DNA of 13,785 bases from Clostridiaceae bacterium (GTDB lineage Bacteria; Bacillota; Clostridia; Saccharofermentanales; UBA5734), in contig JAAYPL010000150.1 in assembly GCA_012519875.1 (NCBI GenBank), positions 1 to 13,785 on the forward strand, given 5' to 3'. The first letter of the stretch is position 1; each line of letters begins with the position of its first letter. The position numbers and the translations under genes were made by a program. This document shows positions 1 through 7,330 of the stretch, one piece after another. Below the pieces are notes generated by a model. It was not told the origin of the DNA. It saw nothing but the letters and a program-made list of their open reading frames with translations, and did no database searches.

Positions 1-2
1 CA

Positions 3-86
3 TACCAGCCGGTCGACTGCCCCAGCTGCAAAGCCAGACACAAAATTGACGCGCTGGTCAACAGTTACGGTTACTCCAAAATCTGA
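3..86 (+). CDS. 3' end of an unidentified gene (C-terminal 27 residues)
   Basis: An open frame enters from the left edge and ends at a TGA at 84-86. The visible tail contains a CPSC (CxxC) pair followed by a charged stretch and ends in NSYGYSKI. The codons look like real coding sequence, mostly with G or C in the third position, and the CxxC suggests a small metal-binding or redox tail. I do not recognise the family. The last 16 bases overlap the 3' end of the convergent gene on the minus strand, so the two genes meet tail to tail without a visible terminator. With only 27 residues visible, a chance open frame cannot be excluded. Confidence 0.42.
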   Translation, partial: YQPVDCPSCKARHKIDALVNSYGYSKI

Positions 87-706
87 TCGCAAAGGTTCCG
101 CAAACGGCCCTCAAACGCCGCGTCAAGTTGCAAAAGCCGCTCGTTGAAAGATGCCGCATACTCCGGAAAAACAGTGCGATAGGCTTGGCAGACAGCCGTA
201 ATCATCGGTGCGCACCAGGCATGATCAATCAGATATAACAGCGGTCGAATAAATCCATCAATGGTTTCGGTAGCGGATTTGTTGGCGATTTGTTCCGGTT
301 TCAGCTTGATCAGGCCAAAAAGCAGGGCTGAATAACGGCTGTCTTGCTTGCATGTCAAAAAATAAAGTCTGGCGGAATCATCAAGCTCAACCTGCAAATA
401 TTCTGCGGCCTGATCGCCGGCGTCACGCATAGCATCAAGCAATACGGGGCGGTTAAAAAAAACATCCAGATCGCGTCGGATCCTTTTGAGCGGCAGTCGC
501 CAGTTGCTGCCGGTCACATTCAAGAGCAGATTGGTCCAGACGCCAAGAAACAGATCCGCAGGCACCTTCGAGTGACGCACGGGCCGATACCGGCTCTGCC
601 AGAACGCCTGTCTGATCCCGGCTTTTCGGCGTTCTTCGGCGGGAGCAGTCGGGTCGGCCATCAGCTGACGATCCTGTTCAAACCTTGTGTTCGGATCAAT
701 ATTCAT
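71..706 (-). CDS. Hypothetical protein, about 211 residues, mostly helical
   Basis: I do not firmly recognise this protein; it resembles uncharacterised clostridial proteins of about 200 residues (possibly DUF6553, not verified). It looks soluble and alpha-helical, with a basic N-terminal third rich in Arg and Trp (near residues 30-80), a central acidic helix and a C-terminal amphipathic helix. No signal peptide, membrane segment or catalytic motif is visible. The frame is open upstream to 910, but I chose the ATG at 706. It follows an AGGTG Shine-Dalgarno with about six bases of spacing, and the earlier ATG at 748 lies inside a TATAAT box and so would not be transcribed. The resulting leader is about 35 bases. 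The gene is divergent from the carbonic anhydrase and convergent with the fragment at the left edge. Arg codons are mainly CGN, as in most of the window. Confidence 0.75.
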   Translation of the reverse strand: MNIDPNTRFEQDRQLMADPTAPAEERRKAGIRQAFWQSRYRPVRHSKVPADLFLGVWTNLLLNVTGSNWRLPLKRIRRDLDVFFNRPVLLDAMRDAGDQAAEYLQVELDDSARLYFLTCKQDSRYSALLFGLIKLKPEQIANKSATETIDGFIRPLLYLIDHAWCAPMITAVCQAYRTVFPEYAASFNERLLQLDAAFEGRLRNLCDQILE

Positions 707-746
707 CCGTTTCACCTGCCCTATCTGTGGATGCAATGACCATTCC

Positions 747-755
747 ATTATACCA
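747..755 (-). promoter_or_regulatory. Extended -10 promoter for the hypothetical gene at 71-706
   Basis: Read on the minus strand this is TGGTATAAT, a perfect TATAAT hexamer preceded by the TGN of an extended -10. No good -35 hexamer is seen upstream, as is common for extended -10 promoters. Transcription would begin near 740, which leaves the ATG at 706 and its Shine-Dalgarno intact and excludes the ATG at 748. Confidence 0.6.
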
Positions 756-811
756 AGGGAAGAAGAATAAACAATCGTTGTCCTTACCAATGACCCAATG
801 TACCCGAACTC

Positions 812-840
812 TTTCCATGCGTTCCGGTTTAGTGTAGTAT
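812..840 (+). promoter_or_regulatory. Possible weak promoter for the carbonic anhydrase gene
   Basis: TTTCCA (812-817) and TAGTAT (835-840) are separated by 17 bases. Each matches the vegetative consensus at four of six positions. This is a candidate only; no better pair was found between 750 and 900. The predicted start would fall inside the inverted repeat at 842-861. Confidence 0.3.
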
Positions 841-841
841 T

Positions 842-861
842 ATCAAAGAAAAGGCTTTGAT
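842..861. promoter_or_regulatory. Inverted repeat upstream of the carbonic anhydrase, possible operator
   Basis: ATCAAAG (842-848) and CTTTGAT (855-861) are perfect 7-base arms around a 6-base centre. The element lies about 50 bases before the start codon, around the expected transcription start, which is a typical place for a repressor site. It could also fold as a short RNA hairpin. The identity of any regulator is unknown. Confidence 0.4.
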
Positions 862-912
862 GTTTTATCCAAAACAAAGTGTTGTCGGCAATCCTTCGGC
901 GGGGAGGCAAAT

Positions 913-1593
913 ATGGATCTAAAGAAAAGAATCGAAAAATTCAAAGAACTGGAATATGAGTTTAACAAAGATTTTTACATGAAGCTGAAGGAAGAACAAA
1001 CACCTCATACACTCTTTATCGGGTGCTCGGATTCCAGAGTAGATGCCGAAACCCTCTTCCAAGCTACGGCAGGGGAAATTTTTCAGGTTAGAAATATCGC
1101 GAACATCGTACCGAGGGAGGAGGAGCCGGATACCCACCCTTCGGTTGTTTCGGCCATCGAATATGCTGTTGAAATCCTTCAGGTCAAAAACATAATCGTC
1201 TGCGGTCATTCCAATTGTGGCGGCTGCGCCGCAATCAGAAAGCTGGAGATGTACAAGGAAAAACTCCCCTATACGGGGGAATGGCTTTCTCAAAGCATCT
1301 CGATATCTGATTATATCGATTATACGTACCCGGAGATGAAAGAGGAAGATAAGCTTATCATGCTTGAAAAGCTAAATGCCGTTCAACAACTGGATAATCT
1401 TATGACCTACAATTTTGTGAATCAAAAATTCGCGACAGGAGAACTGAACCTGCAGGCCTACTACTACGACATCGGAACCGGGAGCATATCCGTATATGAC
1501 TACGATAGTGTTTTCTCGGACATGATACAGGAAATCACATCCAGCAGAAAGCTTTTTATCGATCAGGAAAAGAAGGAATCGTTGTTGAATTAA
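913..1593 (+). CDS. can: Beta-class carbonic anhydrase
   Basis: This zinc enzyme interconverts carbon dioxide and bicarbonate in the cytoplasm, supplying bicarbonate to carboxylases. The family motifs are clear: CSDSR at residues 38-42 gives zinc ligand Cys38 and the Asp40/Arg42 dyad, and HSNCGGC at 99-105 gives ligands His99 and Cys102. The length of 226 residues is normal for bacterial beta enzymes. The ATG at 913 is well supported by GGGGAGG at 901-907. The gene stands alone on the plus strand, divergent from the hypothetical gene and facing the minus-strand tRNA. It is visibly more AT-rich than its neighbours, and all six arginine codons are AGA or AGG where neighbours mostly use CGN, which suggests acquisition from another low-GC Firmicute (inference). 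No intrinsic terminator is evident in the AT-rich stretch after the stop codon. Confidence 0.96.
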   Translation: MDLKKRIEKFKELEYEFNKDFYMKLKEEQTPHTLFIGCSDSRVDAETLFQATAGEIFQVRNIANIVPREEEPDTHPSVVSAIEYAVEILQVKNIIVCGHSNCGGCAAIRKLEMYKEKLPYTGEWLSQSISISDYIDYTYPEMKEEDKLIMLEKLNAVQQLDNLMTYNFVNQKFATGELNLQAYYYDIGTGSISVYDYDSVFSDMIQEITSSRKLFIDQEKKESLLN

Positions 1594-1780
1594 GTCTTGG
1601 GCACAAATCAACACTCCAAGCTATCTCTGTCCAACAAAAATCATATATGTTCATTCATGCATTTTTGCTCAATTTTATGACTTTTTTAGTAATATCTTGC
1701 AGTGGATGCACATGAAAGCAATAGTTACAAATGGCCGAGTTCGAGTTCAAAGGCAGTAATCTGAACCTCATAAGCACATC

Positions 1781-1827
1781 ATAAAACAATAAACAGCCGT
1801 CAATACAAAAAATTGTACCAACGGCTG
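1781..1827 (-). terminator. Intrinsic terminator of tRNA-Val
   Basis: On the minus strand, CAGCCGT pairs with ACGGCTG (plus-strand 1821-1827 and 1794-1800). The stem continues inward through G-U and A-U pairs to a TTTT loop, giving about 15 pairs. A T-rich run (TTTATTGTTTTAT) follows. It begins 12 bases after the tRNA CCA end. Confidence 0.85.
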
Positions 1828-1838
1828 CGCTCCAAGTT

Positions 1839-1915
1839 TGGTGGGTAGTAATGGACTCGAACCATCGACCCCTTGCATGTCAAGCAAGTACTCTAACCAG
1901 CTGAGCTAACCACCC
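1839..1915 (-). tRNA. tRNA-Val (anticodon GAC)
   Basis: The 77-base gene folds into a full cloverleaf on the minus strand. The acceptor stem is GGGTGGT with ACTACCC, the D arm contains TAGCTCAG, the anticodon stem is CTTGC/GCAAG around the 7-base loop TTGACAT, and the T loop reads TTCGAGT. The anticodon GAC reads valine codons GTC and GTT. The CCA end is encoded (plus-strand 1839-1841). It stands alone, with its own promoter and terminator. Confidence 0.96.
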
Positions 1916-1927
1916 AAATGCGTGATC

Positions 1928-1956
1928 ATTATAGCCAATCGATCCGGGCCTGTCAA
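1928..1956 (-). promoter_or_regulatory. Consensus sigma-A promoter of tRNA-Val
   Basis: Read on the minus strand, TTGACA (plus 1951-1956) and TATAAT (plus 1928-1933) are separated by exactly 17 bases. Both hexamers are perfect matches to the vegetative consensus. The tRNA 5' end is 12 bases beyond the -10, consistent with a very short leader or none. Confidence 0.92.
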
Positions 1957-2031
1957 GGCAAATAACCCGCCCGAAAAACCCCCGAAAAACCCCGAAGAAC
2001 CAGCTGAAAAGCAATGACCGGAAGGGGAAAA

Positions 2032-5007
2032 TCAGTTGTCCGACAGATCTTTGACAAGAAAAATCACGCCGCCCGGAAGAATGACATGCTTGCTGTCAAG
2101 GGATTTCAGAGTCTGCAAATTGACCAGCTGGCCTTTGCTGTCATAACGGCTCAAGGTTGCGCCGATAAAGGGAAGGTCGGTCATCAGGCGACATTTGACC
2201 GAGGCATCGGAAAGGTTGATCAGGACAAGGCTGAGCTGACGGTCGGACATGAATCCATATGCCAGAACTTCGGCTGTGCCGCCACGGATCTCCAGCGGAA
2301 CGCCGCGGGCTGCCGCAGCGGAAATTTGCGCGGCCACTTGCCAAGGTTGCCGATTTTCCGGGCCGGAAGTGGCCGGATAGGTTAAATTGCTCAGCGTGGT
2401 TTGTACGCCGAGATCAGCCAACAGAACGGTGCTGAGCTCGGCAAGGACAGGCAACCAGATGCCATTGGGCTGTAATTGAGCGCTGCGCATCAGTTCCGGC
2501 CAGTTTTCGATCTGTTTTTCCGGATTTCTTGGAATTCGGTCATAATAGTCAATCATGGCCTCCCGAATACCGAGAGCCCGGTCGGCTCGGACCATGCCGT
2601 CCAGGTCTGTCGCGTGGAAATCGGCCGATGAGAGAACCATTCCCGCCTGGTACGTCATCCCATCAATAAAAATTAACTGGCCTTTGACCTGGCGGTAATA
2701 AGGCGATTGGCTTATGGTATCAATCATTAAATCCACAAAGTCCACCTTTAGCTGATCGCCGGTCAGAACACCGGACCGGTCGGTTATTTCGATCAGAATT
2801 CGCCCAAACCGATCAACCCAGGGAACTACAGATCCCTGCTCCATGCGCAGCTTCCCGAAAGGTTCGGAAATCGGACCCGCCAGGTATTCGATCAGGTTTA
2901 ACAGCTCGGCCTGGCTGGCATAGGAATCGACAACCAACCAAGGATCAGAGCCACTGTCGAAGGTCAATTGCAACGCGGCGTGCAGGGACCCGGCGGCATG
3001 GCTTTGCCAGCCCTTTTCGGTCAAATACGACGTTTCATTACCTAAAGCATTGGCCCAGCTTGCGGTTCGCCCGATCGGCGAGCCGATCGGCATAAATCCC
3101 AGGCGGATAAATTGCGGCGCAATGCCCAAGACCCTTGTGCGCAACGAATCGGCCAGCATTTCCGGTGTTTCCGCAACCGGGCAGAGGCTGACTTGATCAA
3201 TCCAGAGGCTGCCGCCGACAGCGGCAATATTGAATCGAAGTTGTGTTTCGGTCGAACCGGCCATATCGGCAGGAACAATCAGCGTGTGGCTATATTTTTC
3301 CCAAGTTGTGCCGACATTGTTAAACGTTGTTCCAATCTGGCTGAACGGCGCCGCCAGCCAGACCTGAACACTGCGGTCAGATATTCCGCTTTGCTTCATC
3401 CACAACTCCAGCCGATAAATTTCGTTTCGTTGGCCGGCAGCCGGTTCCGGCAGATCAAGGATTTGGGAAGCGATGGCTGTTGAATCGGGCCGGTTGGAAT
3501 CAGCGGCAATCAATAAGGATGCTTCACCGCCACCCGGAGATGAAACGTCGGCAACCCGGCTGATGGTTCCGGTTCCAAAATGTTCCCACGGACCCGCAAA
3601 TCCGGCCGGATTGCTCGTTTGTCCCAAATACTCGGACGGAACCGATAAAGCCGTTTTTTCCAAAAAAAGCAAATCGCCGGCCTGATACTGACCTTCCTTC
3701 AAGGCACTGTCAAGGGTGATTTCGGCAACCAGCTGGGCAATACCCAGCCGGCCCTGATCATCCGCGCTGAGAATTTTATCCTTGCCGGCCAAAGAAATCA
3801 CCCGGCTTTGCATCCCGGTTTGAATGGCCGAGTCGAGCCAGGTCCGGCCGCCGTCATTGGAGACCGTAAATTCCCCCTCGGTGTTGAGAAAAATCCATTG
3901 TTTGTTGGACAACATGGCAACATCTTGATAATCATGCGTGTACTCCGACCGAAGCCAGAAAAACTTTTCGCCATCGTCACTATAAGCCGCTTTACCTTGC
4001 TGACCCGCGGCGATATAGCGGCCATCCCGATGGTCAATAACCCGCCAGTTTGTATCACTGTCCAGATTGCGCCGCAACCAGATCAATCCATAGCGTGAAC
4101 TGATCATGGCACCGGAATCACCCACCGCAACAAAGCCGGCCGCGCCATGAACGACGTCACACAAATCGGCATCCGTGATCGAATGAAGCTCGGATACATG
4201 GTTGTCCTTCCCGCTGACCAGCGCCCCTTGATCGCCTACCGCGACAAAAAGGCCGTCCGGTCCTGAGGCAATTGAGTTGAACGCGATTCCGGGGAATATT
4301 GCGAGCAAGGACCAGTCGCGGCCGTTGTTTGACTGAAGAATATCACCGGCGGCACTGCAGGCCAAAAATCCTTGGTCATTGGCGCAAACACCCGTCAGAT
4401 CGACCTCGACGCCGGATTCGATGATTTCCGGGGTCTGTCCGCTGCTGTTATACACAATCAAGCCTCGCCGCCCGACAGCCAAGGATATGTCATCTTTGCG
4501 GGTCAAGGCCAAAACCGCTGTTTTTGAGGGGCTGTCGTCGGGCAAAATAACCGGCTGAAAAACACCGACACGATTGATGCCATAGTGAAGAACGTTGGCG
4601 GTTTTTTTTAACACAAGACCATCAGGCCCGCGGGTCAGCACCCTGGCCTTGGCGCCGTCAAAAAAACCGTCACCATACAGGCCGCCGCTTGCATCTTCCG
4701 ACGAAACGGTCAGAGTTGTGGCATCACCGCTATATACCGTTAAGGTCTGACGAAAAACAAGAGGTTCGAACGACGAGTCCCTAAGAATATTAGCCGATTC
4801 CGCCTCTTCCAGAGAAATCCCGCTGCCCAGGATCGCAGAGCGGCTGGAGCCCTCGCCAACATTCAATACCAAGAGTTCCTCCGGTCCCAGCTGCAAAGTA
4901 GCCAGAACGGCGATTATCCCGGAAACCAACAGAACAGCCGCCAGCGTCAAGCCGGTAACAACAAAGGTTCGTTTCCTAATCCGCCTGTAGGATCTCGTCT
5001 TGGCCAT
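2032..5007 (-). CDS. Large membrane-anchored protein: seven-repeat beta-propeller, jelly roll and degenerate GH51-like domain
   Basis: The 991-residue protein has a basic N-terminus and one hydrophobic segment (about residues 14-38) and no later membrane span, so the bulk should lie outside the cell. Residues 170-425 hold seven similar repeats with a conserved Gly at 182, 221, 261, 299, 338, 378 and 419. Asp-box motifs such as SNDGGRTW (383-390) fit a YCF48/BNR-like propeller. Residues about 440-610 look like a CBM-type jelly roll ending in LWIDQVSL. Residues about 611-820 resemble the barrel of GH51 arabinofuranosidases, including EYLAGP and a following PFGKLR segment. Where the family has WEIGNE, this protein reads IEITDR (739-744), so the acid/base Glu seems lost. 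The C-terminus looks like a beta-sandwich. A TGA directly upstream fixes the ATG at 5007; AAGGA lies close before it. Likely last gene of the operon starting at 7679. Ligand unknown. Confidence 0.8.
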   Translation of the reverse strand: MAKTRSYRRIRKRTFVVTGLTLAAVLLVSGIIAVLATLQLGPEELLVLNVGEGSSRSAILGSGISLEEAESANILRDSSFEPLVFRQTLTVYSGDATTLTVSSEDASGGLYGDGFFDGAKARVLTRGPDGLVLKKTANVLHYGINRVGVFQPVILPDDSPSKTAVLALTRKDDISLAVGRRGLIVYNSSGQTPEIIESGVEVDLTGVCANDQGFLACSAAGDILQSNNGRDWSLLAIFPGIAFNSIASGPDGLFVAVGDQGALVSGKDNHVSELHSITDADLCDVVHGAAGFVAVGDSGAMISSRYGLIWLRRNLDSDTNWRVIDHRDGRYIAAGQQGKAAYSDDGEKFFWLRSEYTHDYQDVAMLSNKQWIFLNTEGEFTVSNDGGRTWLDSAIQTGMQSRVISLAGKDKILSADDQGRLGIAQLVAEITLDSALKEGQYQAGDLLFLEKTALSVPSEYLGQTSNPAGFAGPWEHFGTGTISRVADVSSPGGGEASLLIAADSNRPDSTAIASQILDLPEPAAGQRNEIYRLELWMKQSGISDRSVQVWLAAPFSQIGTTFNNVGTTWEKYSHTLIVPADMAGSTETQLRFNIAAVGGSLWIDQVSLCPVAETPEMLADSLRTRVLGIAPQFIRLGFMPIGSPIGRTASWANALGNETSYLTEKGWQSHAAGSLHAALQLTFDSGSDPWLVVDSYASQAELLNLIEYLAGPISEPFGKLRMEQGSVVPWVDRFGRILIEITDRSGVLTGDQLKVDFVDLMIDTISQSPYYRQVKGQLIFIDGMTYQAGMVLSSADFHATDLDGMVRADRALGIREAMIDYYDRIPRNPEKQIENWPELMRSAQLQPNGIWLPVLAELSTVLLADLGVQTTLSNLTYPATSGPENRQPWQVAAQISAAAARGVPLEIRGGTAEVLAYGFMSDRQLSLVLINLSDASVKCRLMTDLPFIGATLSRYDSKGQLVNLQTLKSLDSKHVILPGGVIFLVKDLSDN

Positions 5008-5075
5008 TGTCCTTCAACTCCATTGCAGATCAAAGCAGAATGATATTGTTTTGCCGACAAATCTCGTGTGCCTCT

Positions 5076-6011
5076 TCACGAGCGCTCATTTTGAGAGGTT
5101 TGATAATACGCTGCCGGCTCCCTGCGGTTGAGAAACAAATATGCAAAGGCCGCGGCGCCGACCAGAATAAAGCCGAATTGGGCGATGGCCAGGCCATGCA
5201 AAGCCGCCTCATTGTTTTCCAGCAAAGCCGGCAGCACACCCCCCAGAAAATTAAAGACACAGTGCATGATGACCGGCACCCGGATCGAGCGTGAAACAGC
5301 ATAGGCAAAGCCCAGCAACAGACCGGGCAACAGAACATATGAGGACTGAATCGGTTGAAAATGATAGGCAGCAAAAATAACGGCCTGAATAATAATGGCT
5401 GCCCATTCCGGCATGGCTTTGCGCAGTTCACCTTGAATCACGCCGCGGAAAATCAGCTCCTCCACGATCGGCGTAACCAGACAAATACCGAAAATCAGCC
5501 AGAAATAACTGCCTTCGGTCGAGACCGCATTTATGCTGTCAAGGTATTCATTCATCCAATCACGAATCATGGGTATTTGCTCCTGAAGAGCGGTCAACAA
5601 GCCGATCCAGAGGTTGATCAGCCCTAGTGAACCGATCATAGCGGCCACGGATGCCAGAACCTGTGCCGGTTTTACCTTTTCGGTCAGATAAGCCCGTCGG
5701 TCACGACGTCTGGCCTGATGCAGATAAACCAGACAGATGGGGATAATTACAGCTCCGGATATGGTTGTGATGATCAGAATATGGGATCCCAGCAGCTGAT
5801 CCAACACCTCCGGATTCTCGAAAAAATCCGACATGCTCACGCTGTTTTGGATCGCCTGAACCACAGCAAGGATTGCCATATAGGCAAACGCAACAAGATT
5901 GGATAAAACAAAATGAATGGCAAGAAAAGCAAGCGGCACCACAACCGTTCGCCAGCTGAGTCGCCTGAGCGGTTGATTGGGGTTTTGTACAGTGGCATTG
6001 GTTTCTATCAC
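5076..6011 (-). CDS. CPBP-family intramembrane metalloprotease
   Basis: This 311-residue multi-spanning membrane protein has the three motifs of the CPBP (CAAX protease and bacteriocin-processing, Abi) family: EELIFR at 184-189, FAAYH at 213-217 (His217), and HCVFN at 250-254. The Glu, His and Asn residues should hold the catalytic metal in the membrane. Substrates of bacterial members are mostly unknown; roles include protein or peptide processing and bacteriocin immunity. At least seven hydrophobic segments are visible. The start is uncertain. The GTG at 6011 has no Shine-Dalgarno, while a good AGGTGA at 6042-6047 sits six bases before an in-frame ATA at 6035; no ATG is available in this frame before the stop further upstream. 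It lies between the DUF2156 gene and the large exported protein, probably in one transcript. Confidence 0.9.
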   Translation of the reverse strand: MIETNATVQNPNQPLRRLSWRTVVVPLAFLAIHFVLSNLVAFAYMAILAVVQAIQNSVSMSDFFENPEVLDQLLGSHILIITTISGAVIIPICLVYLHQARRRDRRAYLTEKVKPAQVLASVAAMIGSLGLINLWIGLLTALQEQIPMIRDWMNEYLDSINAVSTEGSYFWLIFGICLVTPIVEELIFRGVIQGELRKAMPEWAAIIIQAVIFAAYHFQPIQSSYVLLPGLLLGFAYAVSRSIRVPVIMHCVFNFLGGVLPALLENNEAALHGLAIAQFGFILVGAAAFAYLFLNRREPAAYYQTSQNERS

Positions 6012-6057
6012 ATCTCGGATTGGGCGTCTGGTTATGATCCGTCACCTCGCATTCTGG

Positions 6058-6978
6058 TCAATCACACTTTTGTAAGAAAGCTTCGTATTTATGAATCATA
6101 CGAAGAGGATTATAGGATTCCTTTGATTTGCGCAGGCCGGGAATGCCCATATCCTCTTCTCGATTAACGAAACGAGCCTCAGGAAAGGCATGTTCCAACA
6201 CCATCTTGTTGATCGCCGCATATAAGCCCGGGATGGCGGTATCGGCCTTTTCAAAATGGATGACCGCCATCTCATTGTCGACCAGTGAACCCAGGGAAAA
6301 GGCCACAAGCCGCCCCCTTGTCCGGATCGAACCTCCCCGGATGTCCAATCGGTCAAACCGGTCAAACAACTCACGGATGGCGCGATAGTCGCTTTGCAAT
6401 AGATTGCGACAGTCAAAACCCTTTTCGATGCACCAGTTTTTGACCAGTTGCATGGCTTCTTTCCGATCATCCCGGCTGATGTTCCGATATTCATAATCCG
6501 GGTTCTCGCGGGAAAAATGATTAATATGGTTACGCTTGGTGCGCATCGCCTTGCCGGAAAGTGTCCGGAGACTTTCCGCATCATACAGGTAGTCGGAATA
6601 ATCCGGGTTGTGGGAAACAACCGCCTGATAGCCGGGCATCGCCCGTAGGATCGGCAAAAAATGCTCATCGATATACATCAGTCGAAACGGCCATCTGCTA
6701 TGGGCAAAAACCGGCCAAATTGCGTCAACGATTATTTTCAGCCGTTCCGGATCGACCGGTCCTACAGGCCAAGTTACATGCGGCGTCGTAAAAATACCGC
6801 CGTTGCTGATCAGGCACATACAATCAGCTAACCGGACTTTCTTGTAATAAAACCCGGCGTTCCAAGCCAACCGGCTGTTGAGACAATTGTCAGAAATCTC
6901 TGAGTTGTTGAACTGCTGCAACCGGGAGTATTCGATTCCGTCATCGACCGTAAAAAGGGTACACCCTTCAAAATTCAT
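6058..6978 (-). CDS. DUF2156 protein (LPG synthase C-terminal-like, GNAT-fold)
   Basis: The 306-residue protein matches the DUF2156/phosphatidylglycerol lysyltransferase C-terminal family, which has a duplicated GNAT acyltransferase fold. Recognisable landmarks are the basic TKRNHINHF segment at 147-155, the DYEYR stretch at 161-165, and the C-terminal MGIPGLRKSK (277-286) followed by a KYEAF motif. It lacks the membrane domain of full-length MprF, so it is probably cytoplasmic. MprF enzymes transfer an aminoacyl group from tRNA to phosphatidylglycerol; whether this stand-alone domain does so is not known. I chose the ATG at 6978 because AAGGGG precedes it by six bases. The open frame continues upstream, but that part overlaps the DUF1292 gene in another frame. 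Only 10 bases separate it from the upstream gene, so co-transcription is likely. Confidence 0.88.
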   Translation of the reverse strand: MNFEGCTLFTVDDGIEYSRLQQFNNSEISDNCLNSRLAWNAGFYYKKVRLADCMCLISNGGIFTTPHVTWPVGPVDPERLKIIVDAIWPVFAHSRWPFRLMYIDEHFLPILRAMPGYQAVVSHNPDYSDYLYDAESLRTLSGKAMRTKRNHINHFSRENPDYEYRNISRDDRKEAMQLVKNWCIEKGFDCRNLLQSDYRAIRELFDRFDRLDIRGGSIRTRGRLVAFSLGSLVDNEMAVIHFEKADTAIPGLYAAINKMVLEHAFPEARFVNREEDMGIPGLRKSKESYNPLRMIHKYEAFLQKCD

Positions 6979-6988
6979 CGCATACCCC

Positions 6989-7330
6989 TTACAATCTGCC
7001 TGCCTCTTCAAATCGCCGGAAGAAACTCTCAAACGCCGAATCCAATTCGCGGCGATCTTTAATCGACATGAAATATTGCTCGCCGTTGGTGTGGCGAACC
7101 GAGCGGAGAATAATGATTTCCGGATCTGCGTGTTGGCCATCGTCGGGCTCATAGTTGTACATAACAACATACTCTCGGCCCCTCAGCCGAAAGGAATCAA
7201 TCATTGCCATATAGTATTCGTGCCCATTGTCGATGTCCACTAAAACGGCCAGGACATCTTCTTGCTCGACTCGGTCATCACGGATTTGACTGTCAGACTC
7301 AGATCTCTTCTTCGCTGTCCTCGTCTTCAT
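6989..7330 (-). CDS. DUF1292 family protein, second copy
   Basis: A 113-residue protein of the DUF1292 (YrzB-like) family, function unknown. After a basic N-terminus (about residues 1-25) comes the usual core of short beta-strands: a strand ending in MAMID, then YVVMYNY, an acidic segment, and EIIILRSV, followed by a C-terminal helix. It is a diverged paralogue of the preceding gene, from which it probably arose by duplication. The ATG at 7330 has a GAGGAA Shine-Dalgarno about seven bases upstream, placed inside the upstream coding sequence, so the two genes overlap by 32 bases in different frames and are likely translationally coupled. The frame is open further upstream, but starts there would lengthen the overlap without a better ribosome site. 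Confidence 0.82.
   Translation of the reverse strand: MKTRTAKKRSESDSQIRDDRVEQEDVLAVLVDIDNGHEYYMAMIDSFRLRGREYVVMYNYEPDDGQHADPEIIILRSVRHTNGEQYFMSIKDRRELDSAFESFFRRFEEAGRL

Noticed and set aside
344..739. 131-codon plus-strand open frame opposite the hypothetical gene at 71-706
   Set aside because: It is the antisense shadow of a gene with better codon use, a ribosome site and a promoter; its own start lacks a Shine-Dalgarno.
1712..1759. Short plus-strand frame starting MKAIVTNGRV, like the start of a zinc alcohol dehydrogenase
   Set aside because: Only 15 codons, and the rest of the family sequence does not follow; resemblance of so few residues is probably chance.
1594..1780. AT-rich stretch after the carbonic anhydrase searched for a terminator, small RNA or insertion remnant
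   Set aside because: T runs are present but no stable hairpin precedes them, and no terminal inverted repeats or target duplication were seen.
6012..6045. Alternative frame from a GTG at 6045 as a separate small protein
   Set aside because: It overlaps the CPBP protease in another frame and becomes a Cys-rich shadow without family features; more likely relevant only to the start-site question.
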